The notes: generated by a model not told the origin, from the letters alone. Positions 1 through 6,787 are shown, numbered from the stretch's first letter. The stretch: DNA of 7,266 nt from Clostridiales bacterium (GCA_019417795.1 DXUR01000123.1:1-7266); one strand, 5' to 3'. Program-made: numbers and translations.

Positions 1-1283
1 CCTATGATCCGGGGTATCAAATCACCTTTGTGCTGATGCTGACTTCTGCCATCGTCACCTGTACGCTGACGACCCGGTTGAAAGATCAGGCAAAAATGTC
101 TGCACAGGCGGCGTTTCGGACGAAGGTGCTGTTTGATACCAGCCAGCTTTTGCAGAAAGCGACCAACGAAGACGAAATATTATCCCTGACGGCAGCGCAG
201 CTTACCAAACTGCTAAACCGGAACCTGATCGTGTATCCAGAGCAGGATGGTTCTCTTGGACAGGGGCAAATTTTTAACACAGTGAAAGAAAGCAGCCGAC
301 TCAGTTTTGATTCTGCGCCGGAACGCAGTGCCGCTGAGTGGTGCTTTGCAAATAAGAAGCGTTCGGGTGCATCAACGGATTACTGCACCGATGCAAAAGG
401 ACTGTACCTTGCGATTCGTACAGGCAGCGGTGTGTTTGGTGTTATCGGCATCGACCTGTCGGAAAAACCGCTGGATGCCTTTGAAAACAGCGTGCTGCTT
501 TCCATTCTGGGCGAAGGTGCGCTGGCGATCGAAAACCGCAGAAACGCACTGGAAAAAGAACGAGCTACCATGCAGGCACAGAATGAACAGCTTCGGGCAA
601 ATCTGCTGCGGACCATTTCCCATGATCTTCGGACACCGCTGACCTCCATCTCAGGCAATGCAAGTAATCTGCTCTCCAATGCGGAAACGCTGGATGCAGA
701 AACACGGACAAAGATCTGTACGGATATTTTTGATGATGCACAGTGGTTGATCGGTCTGGTGGAAAATTTGCTTTCTATCACCCGTATTGAGGATGGGCGG
801 ATGAATCTTCAAATCTCTCCGCAGCTCATGGATGAGGTGGTCGAGGAAGCTCTGCGGCATATCAGCCGAAAAAGCAAGGAGCATATCATCATAACGACTT
901 ATTCGGATGAAATTCTTCTTGCCGACATGGACGCGCGGCTTATCATGCAGGTCATTATCAATCTGGTGGACAACGCCATCAAATACACGCAGACGGGCTC
1001 CCGGATCAATATTTCTGCGTATGCAAAAAACAGTAATATCGTGGTAGATGTATCCGATGATGGCCCCGGTATCCCGGATCAGAATAAAGCGCAGGTCTTT
1101 GAAATGTTCTTTACCGGGCAGAATCAGATTGCAGACAGCCACCGCAGTCTGGGGCTGGGACTTGCGCTCTGCCGAACGATCCTTGCAGCTCATAAAGGTA
1201 CCCTGACTCTCCGGGATAACGAACCGCACGGCTGCATATTCTCTTTTGAACTTCCCAAAAGCGAGGTAAGTATTCATGAATAA
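1..1283 (+). CDS. kdpD: KdpD-type sensor histidine kinase, C-terminal part (5' end outside window)
   Basis: Membrane sensor kinase that responds to potassium limitation or osmotic stress and phosphorylates KdpE. The reading frame is open from base 3, so the gene starts upstream of the window; a GTG at base 30 lies inside the protein and is not a real start. What is visible is roughly the last 427 codons, about the C-terminal half of a typical KdpD. It begins in the last transmembrane helix (ITFVLMLTSAIVTCTL), followed by the LTTRLKDQA linker typical of KdpD. Numbering from the GTG at 30, a GAF-like region covers about residues 32-175. The H-box SHDLRTPL has the phospho-accepting His198 (bases 621-623). 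Next come the N-box (NLVDNAIKYT, 311-320), the G1 box (DDGPGIPD, 343-350), an F-box (VFEMFF) and the G2 box (GLGLAL). All catalytic boxes look intact. The N-terminal KdpD/Usp-like domain and first membrane helices cannot be judged. The gene overlaps kdpE by 8 bases, so the two are translationally coupled. Confidence 0.93.
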   Translation, partial: YDPGYQITFVLMLTSAIVTCTLTTRLKDQAKMSAQAAFRTKVLFDTSQLLQKATNEDEILSLTAAQLTKLLNRNLIVYPEQDGSLGQGQIFNTVKESSRLSFDSAPERSAAEWCFANKKRSGASTDYCTDAKGLYLAIRTGSGVFGVIGIDLSEKPLDAFENSVLLSILGEGALAIENRRNALEKERATMQAQNEQLRANLLRTISHDLRTPLTSISGNASNLLSNAETLDAETRTKICTDIFDDAQWLIGLVENLLSITRIEDGRMNLQISPQLMDEVVEEALRHISRKSKEHIIITTYSDEILLADMDARLIMQVIINLVDNAIKYTQTGSRINISAYAKNSNIVVDVSDDGPGIPDQNKAQVFEMFFTGQNQIADSHRSLGLGLALCRTILAAHKGTLTLRDNEPHGCIFSFELPKSEVSIHE

Positions 1284-1995
1284 ACCAACGATTCTGGTTG
1301 TTGAGGACGATTCATCGGTACGGAGTCTGATCACAACTACCCTGAAAGCACACGGATATAAATTCCTGACAGCGGCCAACGGAGAGATGGCTGTGATGAT
1401 GGCGTCCAGCCATAACCCGGATATTATGCTGCTGGATCTCGGACTGCCGGATATTGATGGCGTTGAGGTGATCCGCCGCATCCGGGAGTGGTCGAATCTA
1501 CCCATCATCGTTTTGAGTGCCCGCAGTGAGGATTCCGATAAGATCGAAGCACTGGATCAGGGCGCAGACGATTATCTGACGAAGCCTTTCTCAGTGGATG
1601 AGCTTCTGGCTCGCCTGCGTGTGACGCAAAGGCGGCTGAATTTGCAGGCATCCGGTGAGGTCAGCAGCTCAGTTTTTGTAAATGGCCCGCTGAAAATTGA
1701 TTTTGCTGCCGGCTGTGTCTGGCTGAACGATGAAGAACTACATCTGACCCCAATCGAATATAAGCTGCTTTGTGTTCTTGCGCACAATGTAGGAAAGGTT
1801 CTGACCCATACGGCGATTACGCAAAAAGTCTGGGGAAGCTCGCAAGAAAACGACATTGCATCCCTGCGTGTCTACATGGCATCTTTGCGCAAAAAGCTGG
1901 AATCAGGCGCACATTCTCTGCATCTGGTTCAGACCCATGTGGGGGTCGGCTACCGGATGCTGCGTGTTGAAGCGGATGATTCGCCAGAAGAATAG
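1276..1995 (+). CDS. kdpE: KdpE, OmpR/PhoB-family response regulator
   Basis: DNA-binding response regulator paired with KdpD. When phosphorylated, members of this family activate the kdpFABC potassium-pump operon, which is not in this window. The 239-residue length is normal for OmpR-type regulators. The receiver domain (about 1-120) has the acidic cluster E10-D11-D12, the phospho-acceptor Asp54 in MLLDLGLPD, Ser81 in the switch position (VLSAR) and Lys103 in LTKPF. The C-terminal winged helix (about 130-232) contains LTPIEYKLLCVLAHN and the closing segment THVGVGYRM, both hallmarks of the family. The ATG at 1276 lies inside the last codons of kdpD and is preceded by GAGG at 1263-1266 with a 9-base gap, which supports this start. 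Nothing is missing. The gene ends 47 bases before the terminal repeat of an IS3 remnant, which may have damaged its terminator. Confidence 0.95.
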   Translation: MNKPTILVVEDDSSVRSLITTTLKAHGYKFLTAANGEMAVMMASSHNPDIMLLDLGLPDIDGVEVIRRIREWSNLPIIVLSARSEDSDKIEALDQGADDYLTKPFSVDELLARLRVTQRRLNLQASGEVSSSVFVNGPLKIDFAAGCVWLNDEELHLTPIEYKLLCVLAHNVGKVLTHTAITQKVWGSSQENDIASLRVYMASLRKKLESGAHSLHLVQTHVGVGYRMLRVEADDSPEE

Positions 1996-2011
1996 TCCGC
2001 AGGCAGATTCA

Positions 2012-2039
2012 GATAAAACAAAAACAGGGTGCGCCCCTG
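2012..2039 (-). terminator. Intrinsic-terminator-like hairpin, correctly oriented only on the minus strand
   Basis: CAGGG (2025-2029) pairs with CCCTG (2035-2039) around a 5-base loop. On the minus strand the stem is followed by a T-rich run (TTTTGTTTT, complement of 2016-2024), which makes a reasonable rho-independent terminator. On the plus strand, downstream of kdpE, the stem is preceded by A-rich sequence but followed by AATTGAAATG, with no T-tract. A bidirectional terminator would have had a T-run there. The IS end begins about 3 bases after the stem, so insertion probably replaced the kdpE-side T-tract. The stem is short (5 bp), which limits confidence. Confidence 0.45.
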
Positions 2040-2042
2040 AAT

Positions 2043-2243
2043 TGAAATGAACCCCAAAAGTTAGACAAAAATCGAATTAAGCGGTTCCAACGGTCTGAAT
2101 CCTGTACTGCACAGGGCTCAGGCCGTTTAGTTTTAATTTGATTCGGCGATTGTTGTAATAGTCGATGTACTCGACAATGGCTTTTTCCAGATAGTCAATA
2201 GAATCAAATTTTTCTAAATAGAACAGTTCCGTCTTGAGCAGCC
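2043..2243 (-). mobile_element. IS3-family (IS150-like) remnant: one terminal inverted repeat plus 3' end of transposase gene
   Basis: The outer end reads TGAAATGAACCCCAAAAG at 2043-2060, continuing TTAGACA. This matches the general form of IS150-type ends, in which a TG start is followed by an ACCCCAAAAGTT core. It sits just after the stop codon of a minus-strand transposase tail, as expected for the right end of such an element. The inner boundary, about 2238-2243, is abrupt: transposase similarity stops and a fragment of an unrelated plus-strand gene begins. The left end, orfA and most of orfB are absent, so the element cannot move by itself. No target-site duplication can be identified because the left end is lost. 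Its AT-rich composition contrasts with the GC-rich genes to the right. Confidence 0.85.
2077..2243 (-). pseudogene. IS3-family transposase OrfB, C-terminal fragment (about 55 codons)
   Basis: Reading the minus strand toward the stop codon at 2077-2079 gives a tail containing LLKTELFYLEKF, then EYIDYYNNRRIKLKLNGLSP, then VQYRIQ. This is the classic C-terminus of the DDE integrase (rve) domain of IS150-group OrfB proteins. The frame is intact for these roughly 55 codons, but the rest of the protein, including the first two Asp residues of the DDE triad, is missing. The catalytic Glu of this family lies just before the LLKTE segment and appears to be cut off by the junction. The fragment is non-functional. 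The identification rests on motif recognition and is strong. Confidence 0.88.
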
Positions 2244-2731
2244 TGGGCAATCTGTTCGGCCTGCCTTATGTGGTCATGCGTAAACCGGCCCCCATTGATA
2301 CGACGACTCTGAACTATAATTGGCAGATCTGGGAGACCAATGCGTTCAGCATTTATACCAAGGAAACGGACGAAGTTGGCGAGCAGAGCGCACAGGAAGC
2401 CGTTGCTGCCGTGCTGCGGTATCTCAGCCGGGTCGGTTTACTGCGATACCACTGCCACAGCGGGTATCTGTCCACCGTCGTGCAGGAAAACGAGATGGCA
2501 AATGTACTCACCCCGGCGGGCGGGATCTTCCGCCGCTTCGTGGAGCCGGGACAGGAAGTAGAGTATGGTCAGAAAATGGGCGTGATCCTTGATCCGTTTA
2601 CTGCGGAGGTGGAGGCAGAGATCACCTGTCCGACCAGCGGTGTTGTTTTCTTCGCTTTGAAAAAACCGCTGACAACAGAACATGAGGTCGCATTTAAGGT
2701 GATCCGGCGGCTGCATGGGGGATGTTTGTAA
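2238..2731 (+). pseudogene. AstE/AspA-like (succinylglutamate desuccinylase/aspartoacylase family) hydrolase, C-terminal half
   Basis: About 164 codons remain of a zinc-dependent deacylase-type hydrolase. Members of this broad family cleave acyl-amino acids or related amides; the substrate here is unknown. Visible parts are the end of the catalytic domain (NLFGLPYVVMRKPAP, then TTTLNYNWQIWETNAF) and a C-terminal beta-barrel region (GGIFRRFVEPGQEVEYGQKM, then ITCPTSGVVFF) of the AstE/AspA barrel-sandwich type. The N-terminal half, which carries the zinc-binding His/Glu (HxxE) motif in this family, is absent. Upstream the sequence runs directly into the IS3 transposase fragment. A TTG at 2234 could open the frame, but no ribosome binding site precedes it and the product would lack the metal site. 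The frame to the TAA at 2729-2731 is intact, so the truncation may be recent or a small product may persist. I think it is a deletion-truncated gene. Confidence 0.72.
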
Positions 2732-2740
2732 ACAAGATCC

Positions 2741-2942
2741 TGGTATTTCGTAGAGAGCGAGTATAAAAATCAGATACAAGACCCAACTAAGGAAGGTACA
2801 GTCCGTGATGTCGAGCTGTACAGCAATTTCAAAACCATTGCCGAAAGTATTCCCGAAACGCCGGTCTTGCTGTATAATGATTCCGGACGGCCCGGCCAGG
2901 CAGGGCTTTGTAAAAACCATGACCGAAGCTGGTCTGCTGTAA
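2741..2942 (+). pseudogene. DapA-family aldolase/dihydrodipicolinate synthase-like remnant, internally deleted and frameshifted
   Basis: Two scraps in different frames resemble one protein. From 2741 the frame reads WYFVES..., then DPTKEG, then YSNFKTIAESIPETPVLLYN, and ends near GRPG at about 2895. This resembles the central strand of DapA/N-acetylneuraminate lyase-type proteins: a PTQEG-like segment, IAE..., and a PVLLYN-x-PGRTG segment that includes the Tyr of the active site. From 2886 another frame reads DGPARQGFVKTMTEAGLL and stops at 2940-2942, like the C-terminal tail of the same family (GPAR... and ending GLL). The part between, which would include the Schiff-base Lys, is missing, as is the N-terminus. 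No start codon or ribosome binding site is associated with it. The assignment is from motif memory over short stretches, so it is moderate; the fact that this is decayed coding sequence is more certain than the family. Confidence 0.5.
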
Positions 2943-2954
2943 ATCATATCACAC

Positions 2955-2961
2955 AAGGAGG
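2955..2961 (+). promoter_or_regulatory. Strong ribosome binding site (AAGGAGG) for the glycerate kinase gene
   Basis: AAGGAGG lies 8 bases before the ATG at 2970. It fixes that start and shows that translation signals were kept when the upstream sequence decayed. Confidence 0.85.
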
Positions 2962-2969
2962 TCTGTTTC

Positions 2970-4205
2970 ATGAATCCGACGCTGCGAAAGGATGCCGATG
3001 CCATCATCGCATCCAGCCTGAACGCTGTCCTGCCGGACGAAGCTGTCCGCCGCGCATTGAAAGCCTTTGCGCCCAAGGGCGGCAGGGTGCTGCTGGTCGC
3101 AGCGGGCAAGGCCGCATGGCAGATGGCACACGCGGCGGTGGAAGCGCTGGGCCGTGTGGACGGCGGCGTGGTCGTGACCAAATACAAGCACGTCAGGGGC
3201 GAAATTCTGGGAGTAAATTGTTATGAAGCAGGCCATCCGGTGCCGGACGAGAACAGTTTTGCGGCCACCGAGAAGGCATTGGAGCTGGTGCGCGGCCTGG
3301 CGGCGGAGGATACCGTGCTGTTTCTGCTCTCCGGCGGAGGAAGTGCATTGTTTGAAAAACCGCTGCTCCCCGGCACAGAATTGCAGGACATCACCGGCCA
3401 GCTCCTTGCCAGTGGCGCTGACATCGTGGAGATGAACACCATCCGCAAACGGCTTTCGGGCGTCAAGGGCGGGCGGTTCGCGCAGGCATGCGCCCCGGCC
3501 CAGGTGTTCAGCATCGTGCTGAGCGATATTCTGGGCGACCCGCTGGATATGATCGCCAGCGGCCCGGCGGTGCCGGACACCTCTACTTGCACACAGGCGC
3601 TTGCCATTGCGGAGAAGTATCACCTGAAGCTCTCGGAACAGGCAAAAGTTCTTCTGGCGCAGGAAACGCCCAAGATTCTGGACAATGTGACGACCCAGAT
3701 CACTGGCAGTGTGCGGGAGCTTTGCACCGCTGCCGCTGCCGCCTGCCGGGAGCTTGGCTATGAGTCCGTCCTGCTGACCGACCAGCTCTGCTGTGAAGCC
3801 CGGGAGGCGGGCAGCTTCCTTGGCTCCATCGTCCGGACCCACGCGGGGCAGGGAAAAAAGCTGGCCTACATCGCAGGCGGCGAGACGGTCGTCCATCTGA
3901 CGGGCAGGGGCCTCGGCGGACGGAATCAGGAGCTTGCCCTTGCAGCGGCTCCGGCGCTGGCCGGGCTGGATGCAGCAGTGTTCTCGGTGGGCAGTGACGG
4001 CACCGACGGCCCCACGGATGCTGCCGGCGGCTATGTGGATGGTGACACCCTCTCCGCACTGACCGCCAAGGGCTGGAATGTGTTCGACACCCTGCAAAAC
4101 AACGACGCCTACCATGCACTGAAAGCTGTGGACGGCCTTATCATGACCGGCGCTACTGGCACGAATGTCAATGATGTTGCCGTGGCGCTGGTGGGGGAGA
4201 AGTAA
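2970..4205 (+). CDS. Glycerate 2-kinase, GckA/TtuD type (DUF4147 + MOFRL domains)
   Basis: Cytoplasmic kinase that phosphorylates D-glycerate with ATP to 2-phosphoglycerate, feeding glycerate from sugar-acid, tartrate or serine/glyoxylate breakdown into lower glycolysis. At 411 residues it is close to full family length. The N-terminal DUF4147-type domain (about 5-230) shows VAAGKAAWQMA at 43-53 with the conserved Lys47, the glycine-rich SGGGSAL at 121-127, and SDILGDPLDMIASGP at 185-199. The C-terminal MOFRL domain (about 297-403) shows AGGETVV at 302-308, GRGLGGRNQELAL at 312-324, GSDGTDGPTDAAGG at 341-354 and TGTNVNDV at 396-403. All blocks expected for the family are present, so it should be active. 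The start follows an AAGGAGG site. Aldolase-like and hydrolase-like gene remnants lie upstream; a LysR regulator begins 35 bases downstream on the same strand. No clear promoter is seen before it. GckA and GlxK nomenclature varies, so no symbol is given. Confidence 0.92.
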   Translation: MNPTLRKDADAIIASSLNAVLPDEAVRRALKAFAPKGGRVLLVAAGKAAWQMAHAAVEALGRVDGGVVVTKYKHVRGEILGVNCYEAGHPVPDENSFAATEKALELVRGLAAEDTVLFLLSGGGSALFEKPLLPGTELQDITGQLLASGADIVEMNTIRKRLSGVKGGRFAQACAPAQVFSIVLSDILGDPLDMIASGPAVPDTSTCTQALAIAEKYHLKLSEQAKVLLAQETPKILDNVTTQITGSVRELCTAAAAACRELGYESVLLTDQLCCEAREAGSFLGSIVRTHAGQGKKLAYIAGGETVVHLTGRGLGGRNQELALAAAPALAGLDAAVFSVGSDGTDGPTDAAGGYVDGDTLSALTAKGWNVFDTLQNNDAYHALKAVDGLIMTGATGTNVNDVAVALVGEK

Positions 4206-4240
4206 AAATGTGATTCTGGTATGAAAGAGGGGAGGCTCCC

Positions 4241-5185
4241 ATGTACGTTGATTGGGAATACTACAAAATTTTCTATTATGTGGCGAAGTATCAGAACTTC
4301 ACGAAAGCGGCGCGGGTGCTGGGCAACAACCAGCCCAACATCACCCACTCGATGAACCGGCTGGAAAGCCAGCTGAACTGTGTGCTCTTTACCCGCTCCA
4401 ACCGGGGCGTCACCCTGACGCCGGAGGGCGAGATGCTCTACTCCCGCATCGCCTCGGCAGCGGTGCAGATACAGGACGCGGAGGAAGAACTGAGCGCCAG
4501 CGCTACCCTCGAGCACGGCTCCATCAGCATCAGTGCGACGGAGACGGCGCTGAACATCTATCTGGCCGAGAAGCTGCGGACGTTCCACACCGAGTATCCC
4601 GGCATCCGGCTGCGCATCTCGAACCACTCTACGCCCCAGGCGGTGCAGGCTGTGAAGAACGGAGAAGTGGATTTTGCCATCATCTCCACCCCGGCGGAAG
4701 TAGAACAGAGCCTGAAGATGGTGGAACTGAGACCGTTTTATGAAGTGCTGGTGGGTGGAAAGACCTTCACTGCACTGGCCAGCCAGCGCCTGACGCTGAA
4801 GGAACTGAGCTGCTATCCGCTCATCTCTCTCAGCGATGAGAGCATGACCCGGAGCTTCTACCGGCAGTTCTTCCTCGACCACGACGCCGTGCTCCGGCCC
4901 GACACCGAGGCCGCCACCACCGACCAGATGCTCACGCTGGTGAAAAGTGAGCTGGGCCTTGCCTTCGTGCCGGAACCGATGACGAAAGAGCTTCTGGCCC
5001 GCGGCGAGCTTGTCGAGCTGCATCTGCAGGAGATCATTCCCTCCCGCTCTATCTGCCTCGTCTACGACCATCACCGCCCGCTGAACACGGCGGCCCGGAA
5101 GTTCCAGCAGATGTTGACAAAAGCGGAGCCGGGCCATCCGGCAGCGCCGAAGCAGGCGGAGGGCGTCTCTTTCGTATCCCAATAA
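4241..5185 (+). CDS. LysR-family transcriptional regulator
   Basis: Cytoplasmic DNA-binding regulator of 314 residues, a normal LysR length. The winged helix-turn-helix is at the N-terminus: YYKIFYYVAKYQNFTKAARV, then NNQPNITHSMNRLESQL, then LFTRSNRGVTLTPEGE (about residues 7-64). A linker helix follows to about residue 90. The effector-binding domain (about 91-295) has the expected segments, such as GSISISATE, NGEVDFAIIS at 138-147 and SELGLAFVPE. The ligand cannot be read from the sequence. The ATG at 4241 follows AGGGGAGG (4228-4235) with a short 5-base gap. It lies 35 bases after the glycerate kinase gene with no terminator visible between, so the two are probably co-transcribed. LysR genes are more often divergent from their targets, so its target could be its own operon or elsewhere. 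The last ~20 residues after KFQQML are family-variable. It converges on the beta-glucosidase gene. Confidence 0.92.
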   Translation: MYVDWEYYKIFYYVAKYQNFTKAARVLGNNQPNITHSMNRLESQLNCVLFTRSNRGVTLTPEGEMLYSRIASAAVQIQDAEEELSASATLEHGSISISATETALNIYLAEKLRTFHTEYPGIRLRISNHSTPQAVQAVKNGEVDFAIISTPAEVEQSLKMVELRPFYEVLVGGKTFTALASQRLTLKELSCYPLISLSDESMTRSFYRQFFLDHDAVLRPDTEAATTDQMLTLVKSELGLAFVPEPMTKELLARGELVELHLQEIIPSRSICLVYDHHRPLNTAARKFQQMLTKAEPGHPAAPKQAEGVSFVSQ

Positions 5186-5362
5186 AATGATTTGTCGTTG
5201 TCCCATGCCGGAAAGCTTCCCTTTTGATATGGGAATTTGTTGCAGCGCTTTCAGGCAGCAGTGCTATTATAAAAGAATTTGCAGGATGGGTAAGACGTAT
5301 CTTGGATATGGCTGCAATATTCGTTCTGTATTGGAGAAACTGCCGCCCTTTTATTTTACAGG
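5186..5362. other. Convergent intergenic region with no recognised gene
   Basis: These 177 bases separate the 3' ends of the LysR gene and the beta-glucosidase gene. Only weak hairpins are seen: TTCCC (5217-5221) with GGGAA (5231-5235), followed by TTTGTTG on the plus strand, could serve as a poor terminator for the LysR transcript. No strong bidirectional terminator is visible. A plus-strand TTGCAG (5240-5245) and TATTAT (5265-5270), 19 bases apart, resemble a weak promoter but lead to no gene. Confidence 0.5.
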
Positions 5363-6724
5363 TCAGATGGACCCGCCATTGGTCGCCGCAACTTCGCCAT
5401 ACCAGAAGGCACTGTCTTTCGGGATGCGCCGCCCGGAAGCGTAATCGACGTACACCAGACCAAAACGCTCTCTGTATCCGCTGTGCCACTCGTAGTTGTC
5501 CAACAGGCTCCAATGGAAGTACCCTCGCACGTCGGCACCGGCCTGAATGCCCTCGGAAAGTTTTTCCAGATAGCGCGCCAGAAAATCAATTCGCTCCACG
5601 TCATGCACCTTGCCGTCCCGATAGATTTTGTCGGTGCAGGATAAGCCGTTCTCCGCGATGAACATGGGCAGTCCATACCGCTCCTGGATGTAACGGGGAC
5701 CCCAGTTCAGGCTTTCCGGCTCTACCGGCCAGTTCATGGCTGTGTGAGCGTATCCCGCAGGGCGCTCCACATAACAGGGGCCATTCGTTCCCATCTGTAC
5801 AGGCGCGGCATTGTAGATGTTCAGCCCGAGCATATCCGGTCTGCCCAGAGACAGGGCGTCGTTGATGTATTGCGGCACAGCACCGATGCAGGCGGAAAGC
5901 TGCGGCCCGCAGAGGTCCGGGCTGGGCCAGCGGCCAAGGCACAGAGGGTCGAGCGACATCGTGTGGGTGAAGGCCCAGTCCTCGTCCGGGCAGGCAAAGG
6001 TCAGAGCCCGGGCGGCGTCCACATCTGCTTTTGCCTCAGATACGGGGTAGCAGATGCGGCCTGTGGAGACGAAGCCCACTCTGTTTTCGGCGTCCGTATG
6101 GCGGAGCTCCTGCGCGGAAAGGCAGTGCGCATAGATGATATTCTGCCAGCAGGTGAACTGCCCTTCCAGCGGGAGTTTCAGCCCCGGCGCATGCTCACCT
6201 GTCCCATAGCCCATTTTCACGATACAGGCAGGCTCATTGAAGGTGAACCACTGGTGGACCCTGCCTTTGAAATGTTCTGCCATTTTTGCCGTGTAGACTG
6301 CAAACGCCCGGGCGGTGTCCTCATTCTGCCAGCCGCCCTTTTCTTCCAGCGCCTGCGGCAAATCCCAGTGATACAGCGTAATATACGGCTCGATGCCCGC
6401 TTCCAGCAAAGTATTCACAAGACCATCGTAATAGGCAAAGCCTTTTTCGTTCCAGTCCGTGCCGCCGGTGGGGGCGATGCGCGTCCACGCCACAGAGAAG
6501 CGATAGGCTTTCAGGTGCATCGACTTCAGCAGTTCGATGTCTTCCCGCCAGCGGTGATAGCTGTCGCAGGCGGTATCACCGGTCTCGCCCCGATAGGTGC
6601 GGCCCGGTGTGTGGGAGAAAACATCCCAGATGCTCCGGCCTTTTCCATCCTCGACGGCACCGCCCTCGATTTGATAGGCTGCAGTCGCAGCGCCCCATAC
6701 AAATTCTTTTGGAAATACTGCCAT
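5363..6724 (-). CDS. GH1 family beta-glucosidase
   Basis: Retaining glycoside hydrolase family 1 enzyme that removes the non-reducing beta-D-glucosyl unit (possibly also galactosyl) from short beta-glycosides. It has 453 residues, the usual single-domain size, and no signal peptide, so it acts in the cytoplasm. The N-terminal GH1 signature is FVWGAATAAYQIEG (8-21, with Gln18). His119-Trp120 sit in YHWD, the acid/base Glu164 in TFNEP (161-165), Tyr304 in LNIYN, and the nucleophile Glu358 in FIAENG. Trp405 is in HWSLLDNYEW, with Glu412 and Trp413 as the sugar-O4/O6 contacts. The loop after Trp413 reads HSGYRERFGLVYVDY and lacks the Ser/Lys/Tyr phosphate-binding set of 6-phospho-beta-glucosidases, which points to unphosphorylated substrate and non-PTS uptake. 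The ATG (complement of 6722-6724) is preceded by AAAGGAGA (complement of 6731-6738) with a 6-base gap. It has its own promoter upstream. No sugar transporter or regulator gene adjoins it. Confidence 0.95.
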   Translation of the reverse strand: MAVFPKEFVWGAATAAYQIEGGAVEDGKGRSIWDVFSHTPGRTYRGETGDTACDSYHRWREDIELLKSMHLKAYRFSVAWTRIAPTGGTDWNEKGFAYYDGLVNTLLEAGIEPYITLYHWDLPQALEEKGGWQNEDTARAFAVYTAKMAEHFKGRVHQWFTFNEPACIVKMGYGTGEHAPGLKLPLEGQFTCWQNIIYAHCLSAQELRHTDAENRVGFVSTGRICYPVSEAKADVDAARALTFACPDEDWAFTHTMSLDPLCLGRWPSPDLCGPQLSACIGAVPQYINDALSLGRPDMLGLNIYNAAPVQMGTNGPCYVERPAGYAHTAMNWPVEPESLNWGPRYIQERYGLPMFIAENGLSCTDKIYRDGKVHDVERIDFLARYLEKLSEGIQAGADVRGYFHWSLLDNYEWHSGYRERFGLVYVDYASGRRIPKDSAFWYGEVAATNGGSI

Positions 6725-6787
6725 GTTCGTTCTCCTTTTATCTCGTCAGATACATGTGTACAGGAACTTGAGATCCTTACTGATTAT

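Noticed and set aside
30..32. GTG as the start of the histidine kinase gene
   Set aside because: The frame is open to the window edge, and the residues before GTG continue the KdpD membrane segment, so the true start is upstream.
2873..2878. Perfect TATAAT upstream of the glycerate kinase gene
   Set aside because: It falls on the Tyr-Asn codons of the aldolase-like remnant, and the best -35 at 17 bases (TTCCCG) is poor. It could be used fortuitously, but the sequence does not support calling it a promoter.
2867..3226. Plus-strand open frame running from the DapA-like scrap into the glycerate kinase gene
   Set aside because: Only its first few codons match decayed aldolase sequence. The rest is an out-of-frame reading of the kinase gene.
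2949..4115. Long minus-strand open frame (388 codons) opposite the glycerate kinase gene
   Set aside because: It mirrors the codon bias of the GC-rich sense gene. Its translation shows no family motifs and it has no ribosome binding site, whereas the plus strand carries every glycerate kinase motif.
4109..5206. Long minus-strand open frame (365 codons) opposite the LysR gene
   Set aside because: It is rich in Arg, Gly and His with no recognisable domain, and is explained as the antisense shadow of an intact LysR gene.
5240..5270. Plus-strand promoter-like TTGCAG/TATTAT pair after the LysR gene
   Set aside because: The 19-base spacing is poor and no plus-strand gene or recognisable RNA follows before the convergent beta-glucosidase gene.
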